64,000 nt of DNA from Sphingobacterium oryzagri (GTDB lineage: Bacteria > Bacteroidota > Bacteroidia > Sphingobacteriales > Sphingobacteriaceae), in assembly GCF_028736175.1 (NCBI RefSeq), contig NZ_CP117880.1, forward strand, positions 620,001 through 684,000, read 5' to 3'. The notes beneath the pieces are model-generated. The model was given only the letters and a program-made list of their open reading frames with translations. It was not told the origin of the DNA and made no database searches. Positions 43,108-51,416 of the stretch are shown here, piece by piece. The stretch's first letter is position 1. The number at the start of each line of letters is the position of its first letter. A program made the position numbers and the translations under genes.

Positions 43108-44577
43108 ATGAAAAAAATATATATCAATATAAAAGAGAGATCGCGTAAAGGGCTGTTATTACTATTGCCCGTGGCACTTTTGGTCGGCGCGTGTGGAAAA
43201 GATTTCTTAAATTATCCTTCGGAAACGAGTATTCCTGAGGAGGTTACCTTTGCAACGCCTGAGCGTATTCTAGCGCAAGTCAATGGGCTCTATGGCTCGG
43301 CAAAGAATGGAGCCTTGTTCGGCGGTCGGTATTTCATTTATAACGACATTCGAAGCGAGGAATTCGCAAACCGGACATCAAATACGGTTACAGGTTTTAC
43401 GACCTGGCAATTTACAAATGATCCAACGGATACCTATATCGCCAATTTTTGGACGATTGGCTACCTGACGATTAATCGCGTTAATAAATTTTTGACTGAT
43501 TTTGATAGTAATCCCGGTGTTGTCTCTGCCGAACTAGAGGCTTCTTACCGTGCTGAGGCCAAGTTTGTTAGAGCATTATGTTATTATGCCTTGGTGCAAT
43601 TGTTTGCGAAGCCTTACGCGCTGAATAACGGCTCGTCAACGGGTATACCTTTGCGTTTGCAGCCCGAAACAAACTCTGGAAACAATGAATTGGCACCAAG
43701 TACAGTAGCTGAAATTTATGCGCAAATTTTGCAAGATTTGAATGAGGCAGAAGCAGGGCTCCCAGTAGGGTACGGTACTGCGTCGCTAAATACATCAAGA
43801 GCGCATAAGAATACCGCAATAGCGTTGAAAACACGCATTTATTTAGCTATGGGAAGATATGCTGATGTTATTACAGAAGCGAATAAAATAGTTTCGGCTA
43901 CTGCGCCGTTTTCTTCGCCCAATTCGACTAATGTCGCTCATGCACTGCAGGCCAATGTCGTTAATGTTTTTAGAACGCCTTATACAACTTCCGAGAATAT
44001 ATTTTCTTTTCCAATGGCAGATACCAATGCGCCGGGCACGCAAAATCAACTTGGCTATTATTATAATGCTGGAAATATCGAATATTACCTAAATAGAGGT
44101 GCTGCTGGAATTTTCGGAAATACAACCCTGTGGAGAAGTGGCGATGCTAGACGAACAGGGTTTACCTTAGCGTACAATGCTAATTGGGATATTTTAACAA
44201 AATGGAGTGGTGCGGCGCCGTTTATTGATTGGACTCCGGTGCTTCGCTATGCGGAAGTTCTCTTGAATTTGGCCGAAGCAGAAGCAGAGGTTGGCGATCA
44301 AACTAGAGCAATCGCACTGCTTTCTGCAGTGCGGTCTCGCTCAGACAATAGCTATGCTTTTTCAGGATTAACAAGTCGTGCTGCCATTGTTAATAGTATT
44401 TTGGTTGAACGTCGGATAGAATTTTTAGGAGAGGGTTTTAGAGTTCCTGATCTACAGCGAAGATTGTCGCCTATTGTTTCGTTAGGTGCAGGAACGAGCA
44501 TTCCGGTAACGGATGATCGTTATGTGTTTCCTATTCCTGCTGCTGAGGTGTTGACAAATCCTGGCATTAGCCAGTAA
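43108..44577 (+). CDS. SusD/RagB-family surface lipoprotein 2
   Basis: The SusD partner of SusC2, 489 residues. The long basic N-region (MKKIYINIKERSRKG) is followed by a hydrophobic core and lipobox VGAC with Cys29, then GKDFLNYPSE. Helical SusD blocks include YRAEAKFVRALCYYALVQLFAKPY; the C-terminal part has VLRYAEVLLNLAEAEAEVGD, RRIEFLGEGFRVPDLQRR and the YVFPIPAAEV ending. The start is ATG 43108; a TTG nine bases before would only extend the basic end. A terminator lies 24 bases after the stop. Confidence 0.93.
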   Translation: MKKIYINIKERSRKGLLLLLPVALLVGACGKDFLNYPSETSIPEEVTFATPERILAQVNGLYGSAKNGALFGGRYFIYNDIRSEEFANRTSNTVTGFTTWQFTNDPTDTYIANFWTIGYLTINRVNKFLTDFDSNPGVVSAELEASYRAEAKFVRALCYYALVQLFAKPYALNNGSSTGIPLRLQPETNSGNNELAPSTVAEIYAQILQDLNEAEAGLPVGYGTASLNTSRAHKNTAIALKTRIYLAMGRYADVITEANKIVSATAPFSSPNSTNVAHALQANVVNVFRTPYTTSENIFSFPMADTNAPGTQNQLGYYYNAGNIEYYLNRGAAGIFGNTTLWRSGDARRTGFTLAYNANWDILTKWSGAAPFIDWTPVLRYAEVLLNLAEAEAEVGDQTRAIALLSAVRSRSDNSYAFSGLTSRAAIVNSILVERRIEFLGEGFRVPDLQRRLSPIVSLGAGTSIPVTDDRYVFPIPAAEVLTNPGISQ

Positions 44578-44597
44578 TATACCGTTCTTGTTTTTTT

Positions 44598-44635
44598 AAG
44601 AGGCTGTCTCAAATCTAACGAGACAGCCTTTTTTC
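44598..44635 (+). terminator. terminator of susCD2
   Basis: AGGCTGTCTC (44601-44610) pairs with GAGACAGCCT (44620-44629), followed by TTTTTT. Confidence 0.88.
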
Positions 44636-44737
44636 ATGTTTTTAGTTCGATTACTAATCTCTTGTTATCGGCATGTGTCAACAGTTCGTTTGTCGACTAT
44701 TTTCCTCTGAGAAAAAAAAGGATTCAAAGGCTAGTCT

Positions 44738-45060
44738 TTAAGCTGCTTTTTTTAAAGCGTTGTGCAACGGCTGGCTCTCCACCCCCTCTATAGACACTGT
44801 TTGTTTGCCTTGAAGCATAATCTTCGAAATCCGTGGTTATTTTTTATACTACCAAATACCTGCTTTACATCACAACTTCTTTGCTTTCAATTTTTACACC
44901 CACATTGCTATTAAGAAGTTCATGCACTTGTTGTTTGTGCTCTGCTAATCGTTCATTTACTTGTGTAACCCTATTGTATTTGGACTTATGGCATGTGTTA
45001 TTTAATGGCTAACCATTGCAGTTTTTTTATAGCAGGTATTCAGTGGTAGTTAGGTGTTGA
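44738..45060 (-). pseudogene. IS1182-type transposase C-terminal remnant
   Basis: On the minus strand, with stops and two frameshifts, the reading is KNCNG*PLNNTCHKSKYNRVTQVNERLAEHKQQVHELL, then (next frame) DVKQVFGSIKNNHGFRRL, then (next frame) MLQGKQTVSIE...LHNALKKAA and a stop at 44738. The Cys/His block NGCPLNxxCHKSK, the VFGxIKxNxGFRRFMLxG block and the final LAHNLxK-type helix are the C-terminal landmarks of IS1182-family DDE transposases. The N-terminal two thirds are gone and no terminal repeats were found. It is a dead element between susD2 and susC3. Confidence 0.8.
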
Positions 45061-45083
45061 TTACAGCACAATTACATTATGCA

Positions 45084-45332
45084 TTACACGGACGGATGAC
45101 CTTTTTTGACCAATTCATCCAAAGTTAGCAGAATAGCTATAGCCCAATCCTGATAATAGAGCTTAGAATAGATCTTCGAAATGCCATAATTTTGCGGCTT
45201 ATACATGGAACGTGTTAAAAAACAAACGATTAAAACAATATCTGGTACGTTTTAAATTGCTAATTCCCTATGTCTGACCATACGATGTAAAGCCTGTTCT
45301 TGCATATACTTAATTGTTGAAGTACCATTCAT
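45084..45332 (-). pseudogene. decayed reading frame of unknown identity
   Basis: The minus strand is open for 82 codons from ATG 45332 except for one stop near 45252; the second part, from ATG 45206, reads MYKPQNYGISKIYSKLYYQD... and ends GHPSV-stop. It is in the same frame as the first part of the neighbouring transposase remnant. No family was recognised. It may belong to the same dead element or be a chance frame. Confidence 0.3.
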
Positions 45333-45533
45333 GTGTTATTTTTGTAATTCATTTTTGGTTTATATAAACCCATGCTACTTGTGTGACTTTTATCATATTT
45401 AAAAAAAATATATAATGGTGTTTTTTTTCGATTTTAATACGTATTCAAGTTGTTGTAAAGCTTGTTTTTATGAAATAAATTATGTTTGATATCCAGTTTA
45501 TAAATGTTGTTATTCCAAATTTATTTTCAAATT

Positions 45534-45565
45534 TTTTTATTAAATGTTTGAATTTGTTATCTTTG
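45534..45565 (+). promoter_or_regulatory. susC3 promoter
   Basis: TATCTTTG (45558-45565) fits TAnnTTTG, with TTTT 20 bases upstream. The predicted leader is about 230 bases. CTAACTAACGAT-ATG at 45613-45625 opens a 10-codon frame (MNVFYQCVTL) 58 bases after the box, resembling the orphan start boxes of susC2 and susC4. Confidence 0.6.
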
Positions 45566-45622
45566 AATCCGTATTAGCAGCGCAACAATTAAGCTAGGTT
45601 ATAACAACCGCTAACTAACGAT

Positions 45623-45655
45623 ATGAATGTTTTCTACCAGTGTGTAACCCTTTGA
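45623..45655 (+). other. short upstream reading frame in the susC3 leader
   Basis: Ten codons (MNVFYQCVTL) behind CTAACTAACGAT, between the susC3 promoter and start. Could be a relic of a susC start or a leader peptide; no direct evidence of translation. Confidence 0.35.
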
Positions 45656-45799
45656 TTAGACGATATTAATAATTACAACTTATCTGTAGTGGGTGGGCAC
45701 AGGACGTGCGACCAGCCTCCAGACTTTTTGACGTTTTTGTTCTAAAATTTGATTGGACACATATCTTCGAGTTGACTATTAAACTAAATACAATTATAT

Positions 45800-48700
45800 A
45801 TGAAACAAAAATTACTCAGTTTTATTTTGGCGATAGTATCGCTGATTGGCGTATTGCACGCGCAAAGCCGGCAGGTGACAGGTAAGGTTACGGCCTCGTC
45901 GGATGGCTCGCCTTTAAGCGGTGTTTCTGTCGCAGTCGTTGGATCGACCATCGCTACACAGACCGATGATAGGGGAGATTACGCTATCGCGATTCCGGCA
46001 AATGGTACGCTGTCGTTTACTTACGTTGGGTACACGCCGCAACGAATCGAGGTTAGAGAACGATCGGTGATTAACGTACAATTGGCGGGTGATGCCGAAT
46101 CGCTTGACGAAATTGTTGTGGTTGCCTACGGAACGGCCAGACGTTCTGAAGTAACAGGTTCAATTGCAACGATTAGTTCTGAAGATCTCAGTAAACGTAC
46201 GGTGACAAACGTTTCCAATGCGCTAGCTGGTATGGCGCCGGGTATTTCTGTGTCGTCCGGAAATGGTCAGCCTGGCACGGGTGCCAATGTGCGATTGCGT
46301 GGCTTTGGTTCGATGAGTGCTTCAAGTGCGCCATTGTATGTCGTTGATGGCGCTGTTTTCGATGGTAATATCGGTGATTTAAATGCCGAAGACATTGAAA
46401 GCATGTCCATATTAAAAGATGCTACATCTGCTGCCCTCTACGGTTCAAGAGCTGGTAATGGTGTTATTATGATTACCACAAAGAAAGGTCGTGGCGCACC
46501 TCGCTTGAACGCTTCAATAATTCAGGGGATATCAGAGCGAGGCATAAAAGAGTATGAAACGGTTGGAATAATGGATTACTATCCGACGGTTTTTCAATCA
46601 ATCAAACATTCGAGGATGTTCCCAGCTTCTGGAACTGCATTGTCAGAAGCAGACGCTACTCAAGCAGCTTTAAATGCCATAAGAGGAAATTTGGTGTATA
46701 ATCCTTTTACCGTTGCAGATAATGATATTTTGACAGCGGATGGGCAAATGAATCCTAATGCAGGACTGAAATACGACGACTTTAATTGGTTTGATGCAAT
46801 TCAGCGTACAGGAAAGCGTACCGATGCAAACCTAAATTTCTCTGGTAGCGATGCAAAATCTGACTATTACGTCTCGGCTGGTTACTTAAACGATCAAGGT
46901 TACATTCTGAACTCTGATTTCAAAAGGTTTAACGGCCGTGTTAATGTAAATTCGCAGTTGAAGGATTGGTTAAAAGCCGGCGTTAATATCTCAGCGGCCT
47001 CCTCAACAGGTACTTTAGCGGTAGATGCGTCAACAGGAAATGCAAGCTCGTTTGTCAATCCATTCAGTTTTATTCGCGGTTTAGGACCTATTTATCCGGT
47101 TCGTGCGTATGATCAGGCTACGGGAGCACCTATTATTGATCCAACGACGGGTGAACATTACTACGATTATGGTATGCATCCCGGCGCAGTAAATCGACCT
47201 AATGGTGCAAGTCCGGGGCGTCATGTGATTTATGAAACTATTCTCAATAATAGATTGAACACGCGCACCGTGTTGGGTGGTCGTGGTTTTCTTGAAATCA
47301 AATTCTTGAAAGATTTTACGTTTACGCCATCGGTGAGCGTAGATATCACAAACAGAAATTTTGATTATAATTGGAATAGAAGAGTGGGTGACGGTGTTTC
47401 GTATAACGGATTGGGTGCTGATGAAAACGACCTCATTCGTTCTTATACCTTTAATCAGGTGCTTTCTTACAGAAAGTCTATTTCACAACATAATATTTCG
47501 GCTTTGTTAGGTCATGAAAATTATGACTACACCTTTAGTCGTCGTACAACGACTAAAACAGGGCAAATTACTTCTGATATTACCGAATTTGATAATTATG
47601 TGACGCCTTATTCAGCAGGTGGATATAAGCATGTTAATCGTTTGGAATCCTACTTTGCAAAAGGCTCGTATAATTTCAATGAGAAATATTTCGTAGACGG
47701 ATCGGTGCGGTTTGATGGTTCTTCAATTTTCCAGACAGAAAATAGATGGGGAACATTTTTCTCGTTCGGTGGTGCTTGGGCTTTGTCCAAGGAGTCTTTT
47801 TTAAGCGATGTGAGCTGGGTGAACGATTTGCGGCTAAAAACATCGTATGGACAAGTTGGTAATAACAATCTTTTAGATGCTGATGGAAACCGTATATATT
47901 TCGGATATCAGGCCCTATATAATCTAGGTTTTAGCAACGGAAGTTTGCCGGGAACGGTTTTGTATAGCTTGGCAAATCCAGAACTTACCTGGGAGTCATC
48001 AAATACATTTAATTTAGGTTTAAATTTCGGTTTATTCGCGAATCGATTACGTGGTGAGATTGAATTTTACAAGCGAGGATCCGATGAATTGCTGATGTCT
48101 GTACCTAATCCACTTTCAGCTGCTGTTAGTTCGCAATTCAGAAATGTGGGCTCTATGTATAATACCGGTCTTGAGGTTTCGATTACTGGAGATATTATAA
48201 AGAATACCAATTTCACTTGGACACTGACAAAAAACCTGACGACTATAAAAAATGAAATAACGAGAATGCCTTCAGAGACACCTACGATTATTTCAGGAAC
48301 AAAACGTCGGGAAGTTGGCCGTGATTATTACTCTTTTTGGTTGAGGCAATATGCCGGTGTTGATCCTACTGATGGTGCGGCATTATATGTTCCGGCAGAG
48401 GGTACGGCAGCTGCTCAAATTCGCACAGTCAATGGCGTAGATTATGTTACAAACCAAAATTTTGCGAAATTTGACTACTCGGGTTCGGCTATTCCTAACT
48501 TAATGGGCTCTGTGCTTAACTCGCTATCTTATAAAGATCTTACATTTTCATTTTTGTTAACCTATCAGTTGGGTGGCAAAATGTACGATAGTCAATACGC
48601 GGGCTTGATGAGCACAAATACATTTGGTAAGTCTTACCATGTCGATGCGCTGAATGCCTGGAGAACAGATAATACGACAAGCGATATTCCTCGGTTGGAT

Positions 48701-48976
48701 CAAGCAAACAGCGCAAATATCAACGCGGCATCTACCAGGTGGTTAATCGATGCGTCCTATCTTAGCATCAGAAATGTGAATTTGTCCTACAGATTACCAG
48801 TAGCTTGGATGCAAAAGATTGATATGTCATCCGCACGTGTGTTTTTTACTGGAGAAAATTTAGCATTGTTTTCGAAAAGACAGGGTTTGAATCCGACAGA
48901 AGGGTTTGATGGAACGAATAGTACGACATTCTTGCCTACTAGAATGTTTAGTTTAGGACTGAATGTATCATTCTAA
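45800..48976 (+). CDS. SusC/RagA-family TonB-dependent transporter 3
   Basis: A 1058-residue SusC-type transporter with the shared N-terminus (MKQKLLSFILAIVSLIGVLHAQ, signal peptidase site after HA) and CarboxypepD_reg-like domain. The plug shows GQPGTGANVRLRGFGSMSASSAPLYVVDGA and AALYGSRAGNGVIMITTKKG; the barrel ends SLGLNVSF. It starts in the common box ACTAAATACAATTATAT-ATGAAACAAAAATTACTCAG. susD3 follows after 18 bases. In its plug and barrel it is nearer to SusC1 than to SusC2 or SusC5 (for example the ALFSKRQGLNP/MISKRQGLDP ending). Confidence 0.95.
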   Translation: MKQKLLSFILAIVSLIGVLHAQSRQVTGKVTASSDGSPLSGVSVAVVGSTIATQTDDRGDYAIAIPANGTLSFTYVGYTPQRIEVRERSVINVQLAGDAESLDEIVVVAYGTARRSEVTGSIATISSEDLSKRTVTNVSNALAGMAPGISVSSGNGQPGTGANVRLRGFGSMSASSAPLYVVDGAVFDGNIGDLNAEDIESMSILKDATSAALYGSRAGNGVIMITTKKGRGAPRLNASIIQGISERGIKEYETVGIMDYYPTVFQSIKHSRMFPASGTALSEADATQAALNAIRGNLVYNPFTVADNDILTADGQMNPNAGLKYDDFNWFDAIQRTGKRTDANLNFSGSDAKSDYYVSAGYLNDQGYILNSDFKRFNGRVNVNSQLKDWLKAGVNISAASSTGTLAVDASTGNASSFVNPFSFIRGLGPIYPVRAYDQATGAPIIDPTTGEHYYDYGMHPGAVNRPNGASPGRHVIYETILNNRLNTRTVLGGRGFLEIKFLKDFTFTPSVSVDITNRNFDYNWNRRVGDGVSYNGLGADENDLIRSYTFNQVLSYRKSISQHNISALLGHENYDYTFSRRTTTKTGQITSDITEFDNYVTPYSAGGYKHVNRLESYFAKGSYNFNEKYFVDGSVRFDGSSIFQTENRWGTFFSFGGAWALSKESFLSDVSWVNDLRLKTSYGQVGNNNLLDADGNRIYFGYQALYNLGFSNGSLPGTVLYSLANPELTWESSNTFNLGLNFGLFANRLRGEIEFYKRGSDELLMSVPNPLSAAVSSQFRNVGSMYNTGLEVSITGDIIKNTNFTWTLTKNLTTIKNEITRMPSETPTIISGTKRREVGRDYYSFWLRQYAGVDPTDGAALYVPAEGTAAAQIRTVNGVDYVTNQNFAKFDYSGSAIPNLMGSVLNSLSYKDLTFSFLLTYQLGGKMYDSQYAGLMSTNTFGKSYHVDALNAWRTDNTTSDIPRLDQANSANINAASTRWLIDASYLSIRNVNLSYRLPVAWMQKIDMSSARVFFTGENLALFSKRQGLNPTEGFDGTNSTTFLPTRMFSLGLNVSF

Positions 48977-48994
48977 TCATTAATTGAAATTATT

Positions 48995-50497
48995 ATGAAA
49001 AAAAATATATTTACGCTAGGAATCGCATCAGCCATCTTCTTGTTGGGTGGTTGTAGTAAAGATTACCTTGAAACTTCCCCAACAGATAAAGTTAGTCAGG
49101 AAGAAATTTTTAGCTCTATTGAAAATGCAAATACTGCCGTTAACGGTATATATCGTTTTATGTTCCAGCGCACCAATGTCGTTACAGCCAACGTGCAGAA
49201 TAAACCCGGCGTAACCGGTATTTTACTTGGAATAGATTTTATGGGCGAAGATATCGGTATAAGTGCGGCAAACTGGTATACGTCTACAGGCGAAGGTAAT
49301 TGGCAAGCTGCAAGAAATGATAACCATAATGTAAACGAATATTATTACCGTACGTTCTACAAGATCATAGGAGATGCCAATTTTATATTAGATAACATCG
49401 ATGGTGTTAACGCTACGGATGATCAGAAAAACACCTTAAAAGCACAAGCTTTGGTGTTACGGGCATATGCCTACTCTTATTTGGTTCAGCTCTATGCCAA
49501 GCGTTATGATAGAACTTTGGGAGATAATAATCAACTTGGTGTGCCTTTAGTTCTAAGCTCGTCGGATGGTGCGCTTCCACGTTCAACGGTGAGTGAAGTT
49601 TACGCTAGTATTGTGCAAGATTTGGATGATGCGATTGCATTAAACATTACAGCTCGTTCAAACAAATCGCAGGTAAATCTGCATGTCGCCTGGGGACTTC
49701 GTGCGCGTGTGGCGCTTACGATGCAAGACTACGAAAATGCCATTTTATTTGCGAAAAATGTGATCGACGCTGGCGTGTTTCCTCTGATGAATCAGGAAAA
49801 TTATCAACGCGGTTTCAATGACGCTACCGTTTTGACAGAGTTTATCTGGGCTACCATGCCAACCCAAGATCAGGATGATGCATTTGGCTCCTATTTTGCC
49901 CAAATCGCCTATAATGCCAATACATCATTTATGCGCGCCAACCCGAAACGTATAAACGCTGATCTATATAACAAGATTTCAGCAACCGATGTTCGTAAGA
50001 GAATGTGGGAGCCAGCGCCAACAGCAGCAAACTTTCCACTGCCTTTGACTTCATTTGCTCGTCAAGCTTATATGTCTAGAAAGTTTTCGGTAAAAGCTGC
50101 TGGCGGTGCATTAGGCGATGTTCCTTTGATGCGCACATCAGAAATGTATCTCATCCTGGCAGAAGCTTATGCTAGTTCGTCTCAGTTTGCACTGGCGCAA
50201 GATGCTTTATTTGCTTTGGTTCGCGTACGCGATTTATCCGCTGTAAAGACTACGCTTACCGGCGCCCAGTTGTTAAACGAAATTTGGATTAATAGACGCG
50301 TGGAGCTTTGGGGTGAAGGATTCAGGTATTTGGATCTTAAACGCCTAAATCAACCGCTAGATCGTTCCGTAGTTCCAAACTACGTAGGTAGCTCAGTCAA
50401 TAACTTTATGACTCTTCCCGCTGGTGACGTTCAATGGCAATTTTTATTTCCGCGCGCCGAGCTTGATGCTAATGCGCAAATCGTTCAAAATGATTAG
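48995..50497 (+). CDS. SusD/RagB-family surface lipoprotein 3
   Basis: The SusD partner of SusC3, 500 residues. Lipobox LGGC with Cys20 followed by SKDYLETSP. The helical part includes LKAQALVLRAYAYSYLVQLYAKRYD; the C-terminal part has MRTSEMYLILAEAYASS, RRVELWGEGFRYLDLKRLNQP and ends WQFLFPRAELDANAQIVQND, close to SusD1. The stop codon overlaps a perfect 22-base palindrome (50496-50517), and a second hairpin with a T-run lies at 50536-50569. Confidence 0.93.
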   Translation: MKKNIFTLGIASAIFLLGGCSKDYLETSPTDKVSQEEIFSSIENANTAVNGIYRFMFQRTNVVTANVQNKPGVTGILLGIDFMGEDIGISAANWYTSTGEGNWQAARNDNHNVNEYYYRTFYKIIGDANFILDNIDGVNATDDQKNTLKAQALVLRAYAYSYLVQLYAKRYDRTLGDNNQLGVPLVLSSSDGALPRSTVSEVYASIVQDLDDAIALNITARSNKSQVNLHVAWGLRARVALTMQDYENAILFAKNVIDAGVFPLMNQENYQRGFNDATVLTEFIWATMPTQDQDDAFGSYFAQIAYNANTSFMRANPKRINADLYNKISATDVRKRMWEPAPTAANFPLPLTSFARQAYMSRKFSVKAAGGALGDVPLMRTSEMYLILAEAYASSSQFALAQDALFALVRVRDLSAVKTTLTGAQLLNEIWINRRVELWGEGFRYLDLKRLNQPLDRSVVPNYVGSSVNNFMTLPAGDVQWQFLFPRAELDANAQIVQND

Positions 50498-50569
50498 GTA
50501 AAAAACGTTTTTTACCTCATATAACTGTTAAAAATGGTTATTCCACTTCTGGGATAGCCTTTTTTTTTT
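50496..50569 (+). terminator. terminator region of susCD3
   Basis: First a perfect palindrome AGGTAAAAAACGTTTTTTACCT (two 11-base arms) at the susD3 stop; then GGTTATTCC/GGGATAGCC (G-U pairs) with a 6-base loop at 50536-50559 followed by ten T. The second is the better intrinsic terminator. Confidence 0.75.
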
Positions 50570-50993
50570 GGTCTTATGGTTTCGTTCGCTGTTTTTCGGG
50601 AGAATTCAAGCAAAATAAATAGTCTATGTCGTTTACAAATTGTTTTATGCTATTTTTTTTGTTGAACCGTATTTTTTTGTTCGCTTTTAGCGTTGATGTA
50701 TGGTATTCTGTTTGAGATGTTGTGTACTGCCTTCTTTTTTGCTTACCGATTAAAGTTGACTGCCCCTTATTTAGCGAATTGCTAAAGTTGTTTGTTTTTT
50801 TATTACATTTCAAAAAATAGTGAAACAAAATTATTGTTTTTTGTATTTACTTACGTAATGATATATTAATATTTTTTTTATTAAAAAAATGTATTTTAAT
50901 ATCATTGGATGTGTTTTTTGTTTTTTTTAATCATGTATTATGGAATTTTGTTATTCGTTTTGTCTGGTCATCGAAAAATATTTGTAAATTTTT
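50570..50993. other. AT-rich gap between susCD3 and the susC4 promoter
   Basis: About 420 bases, very T-rich, without a supported gene. An 84-codon minus-strand frame (50574-50828) is dominated by Lys and Asn and is judged accidental. Confidence 0.6.
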
Positions 50994-50994
50994 T

Positions 50995-51025
50995 TTTGAG
51001 TTTGTAGTTTTTGCGTTTATATTAG
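50995..51025 (+). promoter_or_regulatory. susC4 promoter
   Basis: TTTG (50995-50998), 19 bases, TATATTAG (51018-51025). The predicted leader is about 385 bases and contains two short upstream reading frames (from 51058 and 51123). Confidence 0.6.
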
Positions 51026-51057
51026 CAATGTAATTTTTAACATTTGTTAACGATTAC

Positions 51058-51093
51058 ATGAAACTAAACAAACAAAAAAGGCTTTTTTGCTGA
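51058..51093 (+). other. first short upstream reading frame in the susC4 leader
   Basis: Eleven codons (MKLNKQKRLFC) starting 33 bases after the promoter box. The ATG context ATTACATGAAACTAAACAAACAA also resembles the susC start box. Translation unproven. Confidence 0.35.
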
Positions 51094-51100
51094 GAGGCTT

Positions 51101-51167
51101 ACTAACTAAACAACAACATTATATGAAACAAAATTTACTCACTAACAACCAAATGCTATCGAGTTAG
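51101..51167 (+). repeat. orphan susC start box with 14-codon reading frame
   Basis: ACTAACTAAACAACAACATT followed by AT-ATGAAACAAAATTTACTCAC copies the true susC4 start (51393-51436) with only a few differences, but the frame stops after 14 codons (MKQNLLTNNQMLSS). The true start lies 294 bases further on. This is the clearest duplicate of a susC 5' end in the window. Confidence 0.75.
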
Positions 51168-51416
51168 ACAGGTAGTATACTTCGGAAGATTCATTCCAGA
51201 AAAATATTCGGACTAAGACTATACATGCAATAAATTGTAGGTGCATCCTATTGGCTTAATTTTCAAAAACTCATTTTCTTGAGGGTGGATGTTATTGCCT
51301 TTTACTTCCGGTATGGATGTTAATAACACTTCTTGCGACAAGGATCTTAATTTCTGGATAAAAAACCAACTAACTTAAAGTATCAATAATTTAATTAACT
51401 AAACAACAATTAACAA

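Noticed and set aside
50496..50517. Perfect 22-base palindrome as an operator
   Set aside because: It lies at the susD3 stop just before a terminator, so a 3'-end function is simpler than a regulator site.
50574..50828. 84-codon minus-strand frame
   Set aside because: Lys/Asn-rich translation of AT-rich DNA with no motif, family resemblance or start signal.
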